Part shown: piece after piece, positions 27,526 through 36,940 of the stretch
How positions within the stretch are numbered: position 1 is the stretch's first letter
Layout of the letters: each line of letters opens with the position of its first letter
Notes under the pieces: model-generated
The model's input: only the letters and a program-made list of their open reading frames with translations
Databases searched by the model: none
What the model was told of the DNA's origin: nothing
NCBI RefSeq assembly: GCF_026250525.1
Contig: NZ_CP111049.1
Span: 124,001 to 188,000 of the forward strand
Length of the DNA: 64,000 nucleotides
Reading direction: 5' to 3'
Source of the DNA: Chondrinema litorale
GTDB lineage: Bacteria > Bacteroidota > Bacteroidia > Cytophagales > Flammeovirgaceae
Translations under genes and position numbers: made by a program

Positions 27526-28688
27526 CTAAGTACCTGACAAAAAAATAAGGGGCTCATCATCGGATGTTTATTTTTGAGTTACCACACCTAAAATTAACTT
27601 CGATGAAAAGCCATGATAAAAGTAACAAATTAGTATCTATTTTAAAGCAAGAAGTAGGTGGAAATAAAGCTCGTTTATGTATGTTGGGCTATTTAATTAC
27701 CTCTTTGCTGAAAGTGCGTAATGTCAATTTTAACCGTTTAGCCTCTGGTTATCATAACGGTGCGCTACTTTCTTCAAAAATACGCAGGATACAACGTTTC
27801 TTTGCAGAGTTTGAATTTCAAGAGTCAGTCTACTGCCAATTGATCATTAAAATGTTACCCCTATCTGGTAAATATCGTTTGAGCCTAGATCGAACCAATT
27901 GGAAACTGGGCAAGCGTAATATCAATATTCTATTCTTATCTGTATTGTATGAAGGAGTGGGTTTACCCGTATTTTGGTGTGTGCTGGGAGATAAACGGGG
28001 GAACTCCTCTCAAACAGAGCGCATAGACCTGTTGGAACGTTTTATGGCACATTTTGGCAAAAACAAGATTGAATATTTGACGGCAGACAGAGAGTTTATA
28101 GGGCAGGAATGGCTGTCTTTTTTGGCCGCTCACCAACTTCGTTTCTTCATTAGGGTGCGTAATAATATGCATTTTACCCTTTGTAATGGCAAAAAAGTTA
28201 AAGCCCATTGGCTATTGTTAGCACAACCCCTGCATCAAGTTTATTTTCATCCCAAAATCGTTTATTTACAGAACACTTTGGTTTATTATTCTGGGCTAAA
28301 ATATGTAGATCAAAATGGAAAAATAGCCTATCTGATATTAGTATCCTTCCAACAAACAGATTTGAGCTTGCAGGTTTATAAAAACCGTTGGCAAATAGAA
28401 ACAATGTTCAGAGCATTTAAATCAGCAGGTTTTCAATTGGAAAATACCCATGTGGTTGATGAGAAAAGACTGGATACCCTCATTAAAGTGATAGCCATTG
28501 CATTTATTTGGTCATACAACTTAGGTATCTACCTGAACCAAAAACATAAGCAAATACCTATCAAAAAACATGGAAGAAGAGCGGTGAGCCTATTTACTTA
28601 TGGGTTAGACTTCTTGACTGAGGCTTTTATTAATAACATTTATAGAGCTATCAATAAGGCTTTATACCTTTTTTTGTCGTGTACTTAG
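27526..28688 (+). mobile_element. IS4-family insertion sequence, complete
   Basis: 1163 bp with near-perfect 20-bp terminal inverted repeats (27526-27545 and 28669-28688; both begin CTAAGTAC and contain GACAAAAAAA, with two mismatches) and an exact 9-bp target duplication. A 9-bp duplication is seen in the IS10/IS50 part of the IS4 family. It carries one intact transposase gene whose TAG stop is the last three bases of the right repeat. Confidence 0.92.
27564..28688 (+). CDS. IS4-family transposase
   Basis: 374 residues from the ATG at 27564 (the Met at 27603 is possible). DDE residues: first Asp in LSLDRTNWKLG, second Asp in YLTADREFIGQEW, and Glu in the Y-x2-R-x3-E-x6-K signature (YKNRWQIETMFRAFK) diagnostic of IS4. 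The frame is intact, so it is potentially active. Transcription runs in the same direction as tyrS. Confidence 0.95.
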   Translation: MFIFELPHLKLTSMKSHDKSNKLVSILKQEVGGNKARLCMLGYLITSLLKVRNVNFNRLASGYHNGALLSSKIRRIQRFFAEFEFQESVYCQLIIKMLPLSGKYRLSLDRTNWKLGKRNINILFLSVLYEGVGLPVFWCVLGDKRGNSSQTERIDLLERFMAHFGKNKIEYLTADREFIGQEWLSFLAAHQLRFFIRVRNNMHFTLCNGKKVKAHWLLLAQPLHQVYFHPKIVYLQNTLVYYSGLKYVDQNGKIAYLILVSFQQTDLSLQVYKNRWQIETMFRAFKSAGFQLENTHVVDEKRLDTLIKVIAIAFIWSYNLGIYLNQKHKQIPIKKHGRRAVSLFTYGLDFLTEAFINNIYRAINKALYLFLSCT

Positions 28689-28697
28689 CAAACGATT
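28689..28697. repeat. Target-site duplication, right copy (CAAACGATT)
   Basis: Exact copy of 27517-27525 at the right end of the IS4-family element. Confidence 0.92.
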
Positions 28698-29426
28698 TAC
28701 CGAAAATACACCGATTGCCATGCATGAATTGGTATACCCGGTTCTTCAAGGTTTTGATTCGTTACAGATTAAGAGCGATATAGAAATGGGTGGAACCGAT
28801 CAGCTTTTTAATTGCACTATGGGCAGGCAGTTGCAGGAGTCTCATCATCAATCAGCTCAAATAGTCATGTGCATGGCCTTGCTACGCGGGTTAGATGGGA
28901 AGGAAAAGATGAGCAAATCGCTCAATAATATTATCGGCTTAACTGATGAACCAAATGATATGTTTGGCAAGGTGATGTCCATTCCAGATAGTTTGATAAG
29001 TGAATACCTAGACTTAGCAACTGATTTTTCTAATGAAGCAAAGAAAGCAATTCAGTTAAGGCTAGACGCGGGAGAAAATCCTATGGAGATTAAAAAACTG
29101 ATTGCTAAAAACATCATCAGTCAATACCATAATGCGAAAAGTGCCGAGGAAGCGGAAGCCTTTTTTAGCCAACAATTCCAGAATAAGAATTTCGAAGAGA
29201 AGGTATTTCAACCTTTTTCGATAGCAGATTTTAATGCTGATAGCCAAATGGTTTCCATTTTAGATGCATGCTATTTGCTAAAGAACGATTTGAGTAAAAC
29301 AGCAGTAAGAAGGTTGATACAAAGTGGAGCAGTGCAGGTTGATAATGAAAAAATTATGGATGAATACACCTTAATTAAGCTGATTTCTGGCAAAAAATTC
29401 AAGATTGGTAAAAGAGATTTTTTTGT

Positions 29427-29460
29427 TTTGGAATGATTCAATTCAATCTATTTACCTTTG
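29427..29460 (+). promoter_or_regulatory. Candidate promoter of the DsbA/FrnE gene
   Basis: TTTG at 29427-29430 and TACCTTTG at 29453-29460 with a 22-base spacer fit the Bacteroidota -33/-7 pattern. It overlaps the tyrS stop region and lies 74 bases before the ATG at 29534. Confidence 0.55.
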
Positions 29461-29533
29461 CAGCAAGGAACTAATCCTGACCGATATGAGCTTAGAGATT
29501 AGACATAAAATTAGACGCTAAACAAATAACATA

Positions 29534-30244
29534 ATGAAAGTAGAAATTTGGAGTGACGTAATGTGTCCGTGGTGCTACGTCGGAAAAAGAAGATTTGAAA
29601 AAGCTTTGGCTCAATTCCCACAAGCAGATCAAATTGAAGTTGAATGGAAAAGTTTCCAGTTAATGCCGGGACTTAAGACTGACGCTTCTGTAAATATCAA
29701 TGAGTTTTTGGCAAGGGAGAAAGGAGTGAGTTTAGATCAGGCAAAACAGATGAATGATCAAGTGAGTCAGGTTGCTGCCAGTGTGGGTTTAAATTATCAG
29801 TTTGATAAAGTAGTTCCTGCCAATACTTTTAATGCGCATCGCTTTTTACATTTTGCTAAAACGCAAGGCAAGCAAAATGAAGCTAAAGAAAGATTGATGC
29901 ATGCCTTTTTTATTGAAGGAAAAAATCTGGACGATAAAGCTGTTTTGCTTGAATTGGGTAAAGAGCTTGGCTTAGCAGAAGAAGCTTTAACCAAAGCGAT
30001 AAACGAAGAAAGCTTTGCTAATGAAGTAGTAAGCGATATTGCAGAAGGGCAGAAATTAGGACTTAGTGGTGTTCCGTTTTTTGTTTTCAATAGAAAATAT
30101 GGCGTTTCTGGTGCACAAGAAACAGGCGTGTTTTTAAGAGCTATCGAAGAATCGTTTGCAGACTGGAAAAACAATCAACCTTTAACAGATATAAAAGGCT
30201 CAGATAGTCATGGCCACAGCTGCGGGCATGATGGGTGTTGTTAA
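29534..30244 (+). CDS. DsbA-family FrnE-like thiol oxidoreductase
   Basis: 236 residues of the DsbA/2-hydroxychromene isomerase fold with an active site CPWC at residues 11-14 (MKVEIWSDVMCPWCYVGKRR). The cis-Pro region is GLSGVPFFVFNRKYGVSGAQ. The C-terminal tail (GHSCGHDGCC) is rich in Cys and His and may bind metal. There is no signal peptide, so it is cytoplasmic as in the FrnE group. It leads a run of closely spaced plus-strand genes. Confidence 0.9.
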   Translation: MKVEIWSDVMCPWCYVGKRRFEKALAQFPQADQIEVEWKSFQLMPGLKTDASVNINEFLAREKGVSLDQAKQMNDQVSQVAASVGLNYQFDKVVPANTFNAHRFLHFAKTQGKQNEAKERLMHAFFIEGKNLDDKAVLLELGKELGLAEEALTKAINEESFANEVVSDIAEGQKLGLSGVPFFVFNRKYGVSGAQETGVFLRAIEESFADWKNNQPLTDIKGSDSHGHSCGHDGCC

Positions 30245-30267
30245 TCTAACCAATTAAAACCCCAACT

Positions 30268-31110
30268 TTGAAACCAGTAATAACATTCCTGTTTTGCATA
30301 ATTAGTTTGAATACTTTCTCCCAGTCTAGCTGGGAGTTGCTTCCTCATATCGAAAAGAATGATTATTACCTACTCGAAGGCGCATTTACAGATGGTAAAA
30401 AGTTTGAAATGTATCTTACCAAAACTTGGGAGACTTGTGGTGATGCAATTAATGAAAGAGAAAATGCACAAGGTTTAAAAGGTTGGTATCAGATAAAGAA
30501 TGAAGCTAAGAAGCATCTTTTAGTCGGTTCTATAAATCAGAATGCAGAAGTTGGGGCATCATCCTATTTCATCAAGCTGTTTGTTCCCCAAAACCCTTTG
30601 GCAACAATTGATGATGAAACTTGCGAAATAGCCGATTACAAAGAGCTTTTTGTAGTGGATGCTTGTTGCTCCATGCAGAAAATGAAATGGAAAAAGCAAG
30701 GTCAGCAATCATTTCAACAATTAGAGTTAGAAGAAATCCATCCATCATCTTGGGAAACCGAAGCTAGTTTAAATCTTTCGATTAATGAACTGGAATTGCT
30801 TACCATCAATCTTACCGATTTAACCAAGATCAAATACATCGATTCGGTCGAAGTATTGGCTACAAAAGAAGTAGATGGGCAGTTTTATGCGATTATCGAG
30901 TTTGGTCACATGACTAACCCCGGCTCAAATGGAATGGGTTTTTGTGGTACAGGTTATGAAGCATATTTGGGTTTTATCCAAATAAATTCCTCTCTAGATA
31001 TCGCAAAATTTGATTTCCACCAAACAGAAAGCTGCAATAGAATTATCCCAGAAGATAAATGCACTTTCAACAAAGAACATCCTGAAAATGGGATTTTAGA
31101 GAAAGAATAG
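30268..31110 (+). CDS. Secreted protein of unknown function
   Basis: 280 residues from a TTG start at 30268, chosen because it directly precedes a signal peptide (KPVITFLFCIISLNTFSQ). The mature part is beta-rich with several Cys, including WETCGDAINERENAQGLKGW, VVDACCSMQKMKW and ESCNRIIPEDKC. No family was recognised. It starts 23 bases after the FrnE-like gene. Confidence 0.6.
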   Translation: MKPVITFLFCIISLNTFSQSSWELLPHIEKNDYYLLEGAFTDGKKFEMYLTKTWETCGDAINERENAQGLKGWYQIKNEAKKHLLVGSINQNAEVGASSYFIKLFVPQNPLATIDDETCEIADYKELFVVDACCSMQKMKWKKQGQQSFQQLELEEIHPSSWETEASLNLSINELELLTINLTDLTKIKYIDSVEVLATKEVDGQFYAIIEFGHMTNPGSNGMGFCGTGYEAYLGFIQINSSLDIAKFDFHQTESCNRIIPEDKCTFNKEHPENGILEKE

Positions 31111-31126
31111 TGTAATTAGTCTCAAT

Positions 31127-31384
31127 ATGAAAAAATCTAAACTTTGGAAAGAAGTAGATAAAATTCTTTGGGAAGATTGGGATCCAATAGGTGTAAATGA
31201 TTCCGGTCCAAATGATGAATACAGTTCATATGTTCCATCGATTATTAAATTGCTTAATGAAGGAGCTGATGAGCATAAGATTTCAAAATGTTTGCAACAT
31301 CATGCAAGTGTAAATATGGGTTTGTCTAATTCTAGCTTCGAACATCATCAAAAAATAGCTAAAAAGTTGTGTGCATTAAAATGA
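31127..31384 (+). CDS. Small protein of unknown function
   Basis: 85 residues, no signal peptide. The segment ILWEDWDPIGVNDSGPNDEY followed by YVPSIIKLLNEG resembles a widespread family of small bacterial proteins of unknown function often found as lone genes. The stop TGA overlaps the next ATG (ATGA at 31381-31384), so translation is coupled to the next gene. Confidence 0.65.
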   Translation: MKKSKLWKEVDKILWEDWDPIGVNDSGPNDEYSSYVPSIIKLLNEGADEHKISKCLQHHASVNMGLSNSSFEHHQKIAKKLCALK

Positions 31385-31992
31385 GAAAGCTCTTATTTAT
31401 TTTCTTTATTTCACTTGAGCAATTAGCTTTTTCCCAAGGTTTAATTGATACGAATGATATTGCTAAAAGAATTTATCCTCCACAAGTTGAAAATAAAATC
31501 AATTTATCATCATATGATATTTTTGATAATGCACAGATTTCTAAAGATGAATTGATCATTATTGCTAAACCCAAAGAGTATAAATCTGATAATGGAGGCT
31601 TAAGAATGATCTATTTAGTGAATGATGATGATAATTTTAATATCAAATTTCAATCACAAAATATGGGAGAAGCTTATGTCTATGAGCCATATTTTTTTCA
31701 GTTTGCAAATAATGAAATTTTAATCTTTGCTGAAAAAGGATATGAATATACAGTTGGTTTTGATGTTTTCAGTCTAAAAGAAAAATCTATAAAACATTTA
31801 GGATTTGTAGGTATAGCAGGAAGTTTAAGAGATTCAGCAGTTGATCAAATGCGAGTGTTGAAAGAAAAAAATATTTACAAACTTAAGTTTTCAGGAACAA
31901 TCGAAGTTAAACCTCCATCAGATAGGTTAGTTGCAGGTGAAAAAGTGGAGGTTATAATTACAGAAAACAGAGTTGAAATTAAAGAAAATTAA
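31381..31992 (+). CDS. Secreted protein of unknown function
   Basis: 203 residues from the ATG at 31381, which overlaps the upstream stop and directly precedes a signal peptide (LLFIFFISLEQLAFSQ). The remainder is beta-rich (GLRMIYLVNDDDNFNIKFQS, EILIFAEKGYEYTVGFDVFS). No domain was recognised. The stop overlaps the next ATG by one base (TAATG). Confidence 0.6.
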   Translation: MRKLLFIFFISLEQLAFSQGLIDTNDIAKRIYPPQVENKINLSSYDIFDNAQISKDELIIIAKPKEYKSDNGGLRMIYLVNDDDNFNIKFQSQNMGEAYVYEPYFFQFANNEILIFAEKGYEYTVGFDVFSLKEKSIKHLGFVGIAGSLRDSAVDQMRVLKEKNIYKLKFSGTIEVKPPSDRLVAGEKVEVIITENRVEIKEN

Positions 31993-32468
31993 TGCCTCTC
32001 ATCAAACTACAAACCCATATTCTTGCTCCTGTTGAAAGGGTATTTGATCTTTCTCGAAGTATAGATTTGCATCAGTTTTCGGTAAGTGAAACTCACGAAA
32101 AAGCGATTACGGGTAAAACTTCGGGTTTGTTAGAGTTGGGTGAAACGGTAACTTGGAGAGCTAAACATTTGGGAATCTACCAGCAATTAACAGTTAAAAT
32201 GACTAGTTTAGAGAAGCCTCAATTTTTTGTAGACGAGATGCAAAAAGGAGCTTTCCAATCAATGAAACACCTGCATAAATTTGATTCTCAAGGAGATACG
32301 ACCATCATGTACGATGAGTTCAATTTTGAATCTCCATTCGGAGTTATCGGTAAGCTTTTTAACAGGTTGTATTTAGAAAACTACATGAAATCATTTCTGG
32401 AAATCAGAAACCAATCCATCAAACAAATCGCCGAATCTGATGAATGGAGTAGGTTTATCAGGGAATAA
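31992..32468 (+). CDS. SRPBCC-superfamily protein
   Basis: 158 residues. The START/polyketide-cyclase-like fold is suggested by the N-terminal LIKLQTHILAPVERVFDLSR, the central ELGETVTWRAKHLGIYQQLT, and FNFESPFGVIGKLFNRLYLE before the C-terminal helix. Such proteins bind hydrophobic ligands. The ligand is unknown. It ends 10 bases from the convergent flavoprotein gene. Confidence 0.8.
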   Translation: MPLIKLQTHILAPVERVFDLSRSIDLHQFSVSETHEKAITGKTSGLLELGETVTWRAKHLGIYQQLTVKMTSLEKPQFFVDEMQKGAFQSMKHLHKFDSQGDTTIMYDEFNFESPFGVIGKLFNRLYLENYMKSFLEIRNQSIKQIAESDEWSRFIRE

Positions 32469-32478
32469 TCTTCTAAAC

Positions 32479-33687
32479 TTATTCCCCACAAATTCCTTTT
32501 GCAGCTAGAAAAGCAGTTGTCCAAGCGGCTTGGAAATTGAAACCACCAGTGATCGCATCTATGTTGGTTACTTCTCCGGCAAAGTGCAAACCCAGATGCA
32601 GTTTGCTTTCCATGGTTTTAAAATGGATGTTTTTGGTATCGATTCCTCCGCAGGTTACAAACTCATCTTTAAAAGTACTTTTCCCTTTTACTTCTATTTT
32701 GCAGTCAGTTATAGTTTCTACCATTGCACTAATCTGCTGGCTGTTCATCGAAGCATAATTTATATTTTCTGGCAAATTTAGTTTCACCATTCTTTGCCAT
32801 AATCTTTTAGGCAATTGCGCAATTTGCAAATTCGCCACATTTTTCTTCCCCTGCGTTTTTCTATTCTGCTGAATTTCTGCTTCTATATCTTCACTAGATT
32901 TTCCTGTCCAATTTACAGAAATTGTAAAATTGTAATTGAGATCAAAAAGCTCTCTAGCAGCCCAAGCAGAAAGTTTGAGTACTGCCGGACCACTTAATCC
33001 CCAGTGCGTAATTAGTAGGGGGCCAGACTCAGCAAAAGACGTGTTTTTAATTTTCACTTCGGCATTGGGCACGGCTATACCGAGTAAATCTTTCAGTAAA
33101 GGATTTTTGATATTGAAAGTAAAAAGTGAAGGTACAGGCTCTATAATATCGTAACCGATTTTGCCTAACATTTTCCAAACAGCAGGGCTGCTACCAGTGG
33201 TTAAAAGCACTTTATCGGCACTAAAAGTTTCTTCTTTGGTTTGTACTCGCCATCCTGTTTCGGTGGGTTTAATCTGGGTAACCGATTTGCCAGTAGTAAT
33301 CTGAATCTTATTTTTTCGGCATTGCTGAATAAAACAATCGATAATGGTTTGCGAATTATCTGTAACAGGAAAAACCCTTCCATCATCTTCGATCTTGGTA
33401 CTTACACCGTGGTCTTCTAGCCAGCCCATCATATCGCCACACAAAAACTGATGAAAAGGGCCAAGCAATTCTTTGATTCCACGAGGATAGAATCCCGTCA
33501 TCTCTCTCGGGTCGAAACAGCCATGAGTTACATTGCATCTGCCACCACCAGAAATCTTTACTTTACCAAGTACCTGTGCAGATCTTTCCAGAATTAAGAT
33601 GTTCAATTTCGGATTTCTTTCTGCACATTGGATCGCTCCGAAAAAACCTGCTGCACCGCCGCCAATTACTATTACATCGTATTTCAT
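32479..33687 (-). CDS. HI0933/BaiN-like FAD-dependent oxidoreductase
   Basis: 402 residues. The N-terminal Rossmann motif is VIVIGGGAAGFFGAIQCAER. The HI0933 signature GKVKISGGGRCNVTHGCFD follows. The C-terminal part CGGIDTKNIHFKTMESKLHL and FAGEVTNIDAITGGFNFQ is typical of this flavoprotein family. Its physiological substrate is generally unknown. It is transcribed alone, convergent with the SRPBCC gene and divergent from sufS. Confidence 0.9.
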   Translation of the reverse strand: MKYDVIVIGGGAAGFFGAIQCAERNPKLNILILERSAQVLGKVKISGGGRCNVTHGCFDPREMTGFYPRGIKELLGPFHQFLCGDMMGWLEDHGVSTKIEDDGRVFPVTDNSQTIIDCFIQQCRKNKIQITTGKSVTQIKPTETGWRVQTKEETFSADKVLLTTGSSPAVWKMLGKIGYDIIEPVPSLFTFNIKNPLLKDLLGIAVPNAEVKIKNTSFAESGPLLITHWGLSGPAVLKLSAWAARELFDLNYNFTISVNWTGKSSEDIEAEIQQNRKTQGKKNVANLQIAQLPKRLWQRMVKLNLPENINYASMNSQQISAMVETITDCKIEVKGKSTFKDEFVTCGGIDTKNIHFKTMESKLHLGLHFAGEVTNIDAITGGFNFQAAWTTAFLAAKGICGE

Positions 33688-33828
33688 AGAAAATTTAATT
33701 TACCAGATACTATTTCTCTGGATATTTGTACTTGCTTTTAGAACCAAAATCCAAAAATCAGAATTATTTTTAAAACCAGCTTCTAAAAGCAGACAATTTT
33801 TAAAACTTAAATTCAATTACCTTTTTAT

Positions 33829-35040
33829 ATGCCTTTTGATGCCCAAGCCATTAAAAAACAATTTCCACTTTTCAATAAATTTCCTGATCTGGTTTATCTG
33901 GACAGCGCGGCTACTGCACAAAAACCACAGTCGATGATAGATGCTGTTTCGGCATTTTATAGTTTCGAAAATTCGAATATCCATCGAGGTGTATACGATC
34001 TTTCGGCTCAGGCAACACAAAAGTACGAAGGTGTAAGAAAGCAATTGCATCAGTTTTTGGGTGGAAATTCAGCCAATTGCTTTACCTTTTGTGCAGGTAC
34101 AACTGATGCGATTAACATGGTGGCAGAAGGTTATTTGGCAGATCAATTGGAAGAAGGTGATAAGGTAATTATCTCTGAAATGGAGCATCACGCCAACCTG
34201 ATTCCGTGGCAGCAAATCTGTAAGAAAAAGAAGGCTTTATTAGTAGTAATTCCTATTGATGAAAATGGAGAATTAGATATTTCTCAATTAGAGAATTTGT
34301 TAGATAATAGCACAAAGTTGATAGCTATTACCCACATTTCCAATACTTTAGGAACGATTAACCCAATTAAAGAAATTACAGAATTGGCACATCTATACGG
34401 TGTTCCTGTGTTAATAGATGGCGCACAAAGTGTTGGACATTTCTCTGTAAATATCACTGAAATCGGCGCTGATTTTCTAGTTTTCTCTGGACATAAAATG
34501 TTTGGGCCTACTGGTATTGGTGTGCTTTATTGTGCCGAAAAATTTCACGATCAGGTAAAGCCGACTAAATTTGGTGGTGGAAATATTACCGAAGTGAGTT
34601 TTGAAGAAGCCAGTTGGATGAAATATCCACATGGTATGGAAGCAGGAACGCGAAACATCGCCGGGGTAATTGGTTTGGGTGCGGCATTGGATTTTGTGGA
34701 GCAATTAGATTTGCAAGAGACTTTTGTACATGAGCAAAATCTAGCAGCTTTGCTTAGAAAAGAAATTGGAGAGATGGATGGAGTTGAAGTAGTTAGTATT
34801 CCGAAACATTTTGCCGGAATTGTTTCTTTTCAAGTAGCAGATGTGCATCCGCATGATGTTGCCAGTTTTCTTTCTGATGCAAAAATTGCTGTAAGAGCGG
34901 GGCATCATTGTACACAACCTTTACTTAACGGAATGGATATTCCCGCAACTGTTCGCGCATCTTTTTCTATTTATAATACAGAAGAAGATGTAGCGAGATT
35001 GGTAAATGCCTTGGTAGAACTTAAAAAATTTTGGATGTGA
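33829..35040 (+). CDS. sufS: Cysteine desulfurase SufS
   Basis: 403 residues. The PLP lysine is in FSGHKMFGPTGIGVLY and the catalytic Cys in VRAGHHCTQPLL, which marks the group II SufS/CsdA type. The N-terminus (FPLFNKFPDLVYLDSAATAQ) is standard. It removes sulfur from cysteine to supply Fe-S assembly and other pathways. Its last codons overlap the start of SufU, and MoaE follows, so the sulfur may also reach molybdopterin synthesis. The remaining Suf genes are not in the window. Confidence 0.95.
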   Translation: MPFDAQAIKKQFPLFNKFPDLVYLDSAATAQKPQSMIDAVSAFYSFENSNIHRGVYDLSAQATQKYEGVRKQLHQFLGGNSANCFTFCAGTTDAINMVAEGYLADQLEEGDKVIISEMEHHANLIPWQQICKKKKALLVVIPIDENGELDISQLENLLDNSTKLIAITHISNTLGTINPIKEITELAHLYGVPVLIDGAQSVGHFSVNITEIGADFLVFSGHKMFGPTGIGVLYCAEKFHDQVKPTKFGGGNITEVSFEEASWMKYPHGMEAGTRNIAGVIGLGAALDFVEQLDLQETFVHEQNLAALLRKEIGEMDGVEVVSIPKHFAGIVSFQVADVHPHDVASFLSDAKIAVRAGHHCTQPLLNGMDIPATVRASFSIYNTEEDVARLVNALVELKKFWM

Positions 35041-35474
35041 GCAATCAGTTAAACAGCCTATATCACGAAGTAATTAAAAAGCATAATAAAGAGCCATATC
35101 ATTTTGAAAAAGTGCCAACAGCGACTTTAAGTTTGCGGGCAAATAATCCGATTTGTGGCGACCGATTCGATTTATTTATTGATGCTGATAAGGATATATT
35201 GGATGATTTGCATTTTCATGGTTTTGGCTGTGCCATTTCGAAGGCATCTTCTTCTATTATGATTCAAACATTAGAAGGTAAAAGCTATGAAGAAGCAATC
35301 GATATTTGCAGCAATTTTCTAGCTTACATCCACAATGAATTAGAAGGTGAAGTGTATAGTGTTGACTTTGAGGCCTTTGAAGCTTTGCAAACACAAACAG
35401 CCAGACTAGACTGTGCGGCACTCAGTTGGAAAACGATGCTAGAATTTCTGAAACAAAAAACGAAACAACAATGA
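35037..35474 (+). CDS. sufU: SufU-type sulfur acceptor/scaffold protein
   Basis: About 145 residues. Start is GTG at 35037, overlapping the sufS stop (GTGA), or TTG at 35031. The three zinc/sulfur Cys of SufU are visible in NPICGDRFDL, GFGCAISKASSSIM and ARLDCAALSW. SufU accepts sulfur from SufS. The stop overlaps the moaE ATG (ATGA), so all three genes are translationally coupled. Confidence 0.92.
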   Translation: MSNQLNSLYHEVIKKHNKEPYHFEKVPTATLSLRANNPICGDRFDLFIDADKDILDDLHFHGFGCAISKASSSIMIQTLEGKSYEEAIDICSNFLAYIHNELEGEVYSVDFEAFEALQTQTARLDCAALSWKTMLEFLKQKTKQQ

Positions 35475-35887
35475 CAGACATACAAATATTTGATACTCCG
35501 CTCGATACTGGAAAATGTGTAGACTTAGCGATAAATCCTGCTTCTGGTGGCAATACTGCTTTTATCGGTACGGTGAGAGATCAAACTAAAGGCAAAAAGG
35601 TGGTCAAGCTCGAATTCGAATCTTACATACCAATGGCCATCTCCGAAATGCAGAAAATTGCTGATACAGTTGTAGAGCGTTGGAAAGCTTATAGTGTGAT
35701 AATTCACCACCGAGTGGGCACATTGGCAATCGGTGAAGTGGCTGTAATTATTGTTGTAGCAACACCTCATCGAGCAGCAGCTTTTGAAGCTTGCCAGTAT
35801 GCCATAGACACCCTAAAAGAAACAGTCCCCATCTGGAAAAAAGAGTTTTTTGAAGATGGCGAAGTTTGGGTGGCAGCGCATCCTTGA
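35471..35887 (+). CDS. moaE: Molybdopterin synthase large subunit MoaE
   Basis: 138 residues from the ATG at 35471, which overlaps the sufU stop. Motifs: GNTAFIGTVRDQTKGKKVV, LEFESYIPMAISEMQKIADT, IIHHRVGTLAIGEVAVIIVV, APHR-type TPHRAAAFEACQYAID and KETVPIWKKEFFEDG with the catalytic lysines. MoaE with MoaD converts precursor Z to molybdopterin. The gene ends base-to-base against the convergent xdhC gene. Confidence 0.95.
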   Translation: MTDIQIFDTPLDTGKCVDLAINPASGGNTAFIGTVRDQTKGKKVVKLEFESYIPMAISEMQKIADTVVERWKAYSVIIHHRVGTLAIGEVAVIIVVATPHRAAAFEACQYAIDTLKETVPIWKKEFFEDGEVWVAAHP

Positions 35888-36913
35888 TCAGCTAACTCCA
35901 TTCTTAGTTTTGATGATAGATGCCATAATGCTCAAAGCAATTTCTTTGGCACCACTGGCACCAATATTTAAGCCGATCGGACCTTCTATCTTATTAATTT
36001 GTTCTTCGGTAAAACCAGCTTCTTGTAGTCTGGCAGCTCTTTTTGCTTGGTTTTTCTTGCTTCCAAGTGCACCGATGTAAGCCACATCAGATGGTAATAA
36101 AGCATGCAAGGCATCATCGTCAATCTTAGGGTCATGCGAGAGAATTACTGCATAGGTTTGTGCATCTAAATCGAATTTACTCAACACTTCAGAAGGGTAT
36201 TCTTCTATCAATTGATCTGGTTCTATTTCGAAACTGGTATTTTGAGCAAAAATTCCACGAGGATCAATCACAACACTTTCAAAATCGTAGATGTCTGCCA
36301 GTTTCACTAATGCAGAAGTGATATGAGCCGCACCAATAATTAATAGCTGGCTTTTTCTTGGAAAGTTCTGTATAAAAAAGTTATGTTCTCCCTCAGTTAG
36401 TAGCTCATTTTTTCTGTGTTTATAAGCTTCAGTTACAGTCTTAAATAAGTTGTCGCTTATGGTTATTTCTCCATCCTTAATAATCACTTTTCCATCTGGA
36501 CTAAATAAAATATTGGTAGACTTATGTTCACTTAGATCAGTCACTAAAACGCAACTTTCGTTATGGTTAAGTTTTTCTAATAAAGTGGCAAAAAGTTCAT
36601 CATCATTTAAGTTTTGAAGATATACATCGAGTTTACCACCACAACTCAAACCAACTGTCCAAGCCTCATCGTTGCTAATTCCAAATTGTAGGTTTAACCC
36701 ATCATGCGGGTTTGATATGGATTTGGTGGCTTTTAATACAGCTCCTTCTACGCAACCACCACTTACTGAGCCAGCCATTTCCATATCTTCGGTAATAATC
36801 ATGCTTGAGCCAACAGGTCGGGGAGAGGAGCCCCAAGTTTTTATTACGCGAGCTAGTGCTAGTTTTTTTCCTTGTTGTTGCCAAATGGCTATTTGTGAAA
36901 GTAGGTCTTTCAT
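35888..36913 (-). CDS. XdhC/CoxI-family protein (maturation of molybdenum hydroxylases)
   Basis: 341 residues. The N-terminal XdhC/CoxI domain has LARVIKTWGSSPRPVGSSMI and SGGCVEGAVL. The C-terminal Rossmann-like domain has LLIIGAAHITSALVKLADIY, VVIDPRGIFAQ and AYIGALGSKKNQAKRAARLQ. XdhC binds and sulfurates Moco for xanthine-dehydrogenase-type enzymes. No such hydroxylase is in the window. The stop abuts that of moaE (TGATCA). A palindrome lies at its probable transcription start. Confidence 0.93.
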   Translation of the reverse strand: MKDLLSQIAIWQQQGKKLALARVIKTWGSSPRPVGSSMIITEDMEMAGSVSGGCVEGAVLKATKSISNPHDGLNLQFGISNDEAWTVGLSCGGKLDVYLQNLNDDELFATLLEKLNHNESCVLVTDLSEHKSTNILFSPDGKVIIKDGEITISDNLFKTVTEAYKHRKNELLTEGEHNFFIQNFPRKSQLLIIGAAHITSALVKLADIYDFESVVIDPRGIFAQNTSFEIEPDQLIEEYPSEVLSKFDLDAQTYAVILSHDPKIDDDALHALLPSDVAYIGALGSKKNQAKRAARLQEAGFTEEQINKIEGPIGLNIGASGAKEIALSIMASIIKTKNGVS

Positions 36914-36940
36914 AATATCTTCGTTTTTATTGGTTTATTT

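Larger units (their letters stand above)
27068..29436 (+). pseudogene. tyrS: Tyrosyl-tRNA synthetase split by an IS4-family element
   Basis: The 5' part (27068-27525) has the class I HIGH-type motif (FDPTAPDLHLGHAVVLKKL). The 3' part (28698-29436) has MGGTDQLFNCTMGRQLQ, the KMSKS loop (DGKEKMSKSLNN) and an S4-like C-terminus (AVRRLIQSGAVQVDNEKI). Removing the element and one 9-bp target copy rejoins them in frame as about 398 residues, the length of TyrZ-type enzymes. Apart from the insertion the gene looks undamaged, so the event is recent. The enzyme is normally essential, so another tyrosyl-tRNA synthetase must exist elsewhere. Confidence 0.92.
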
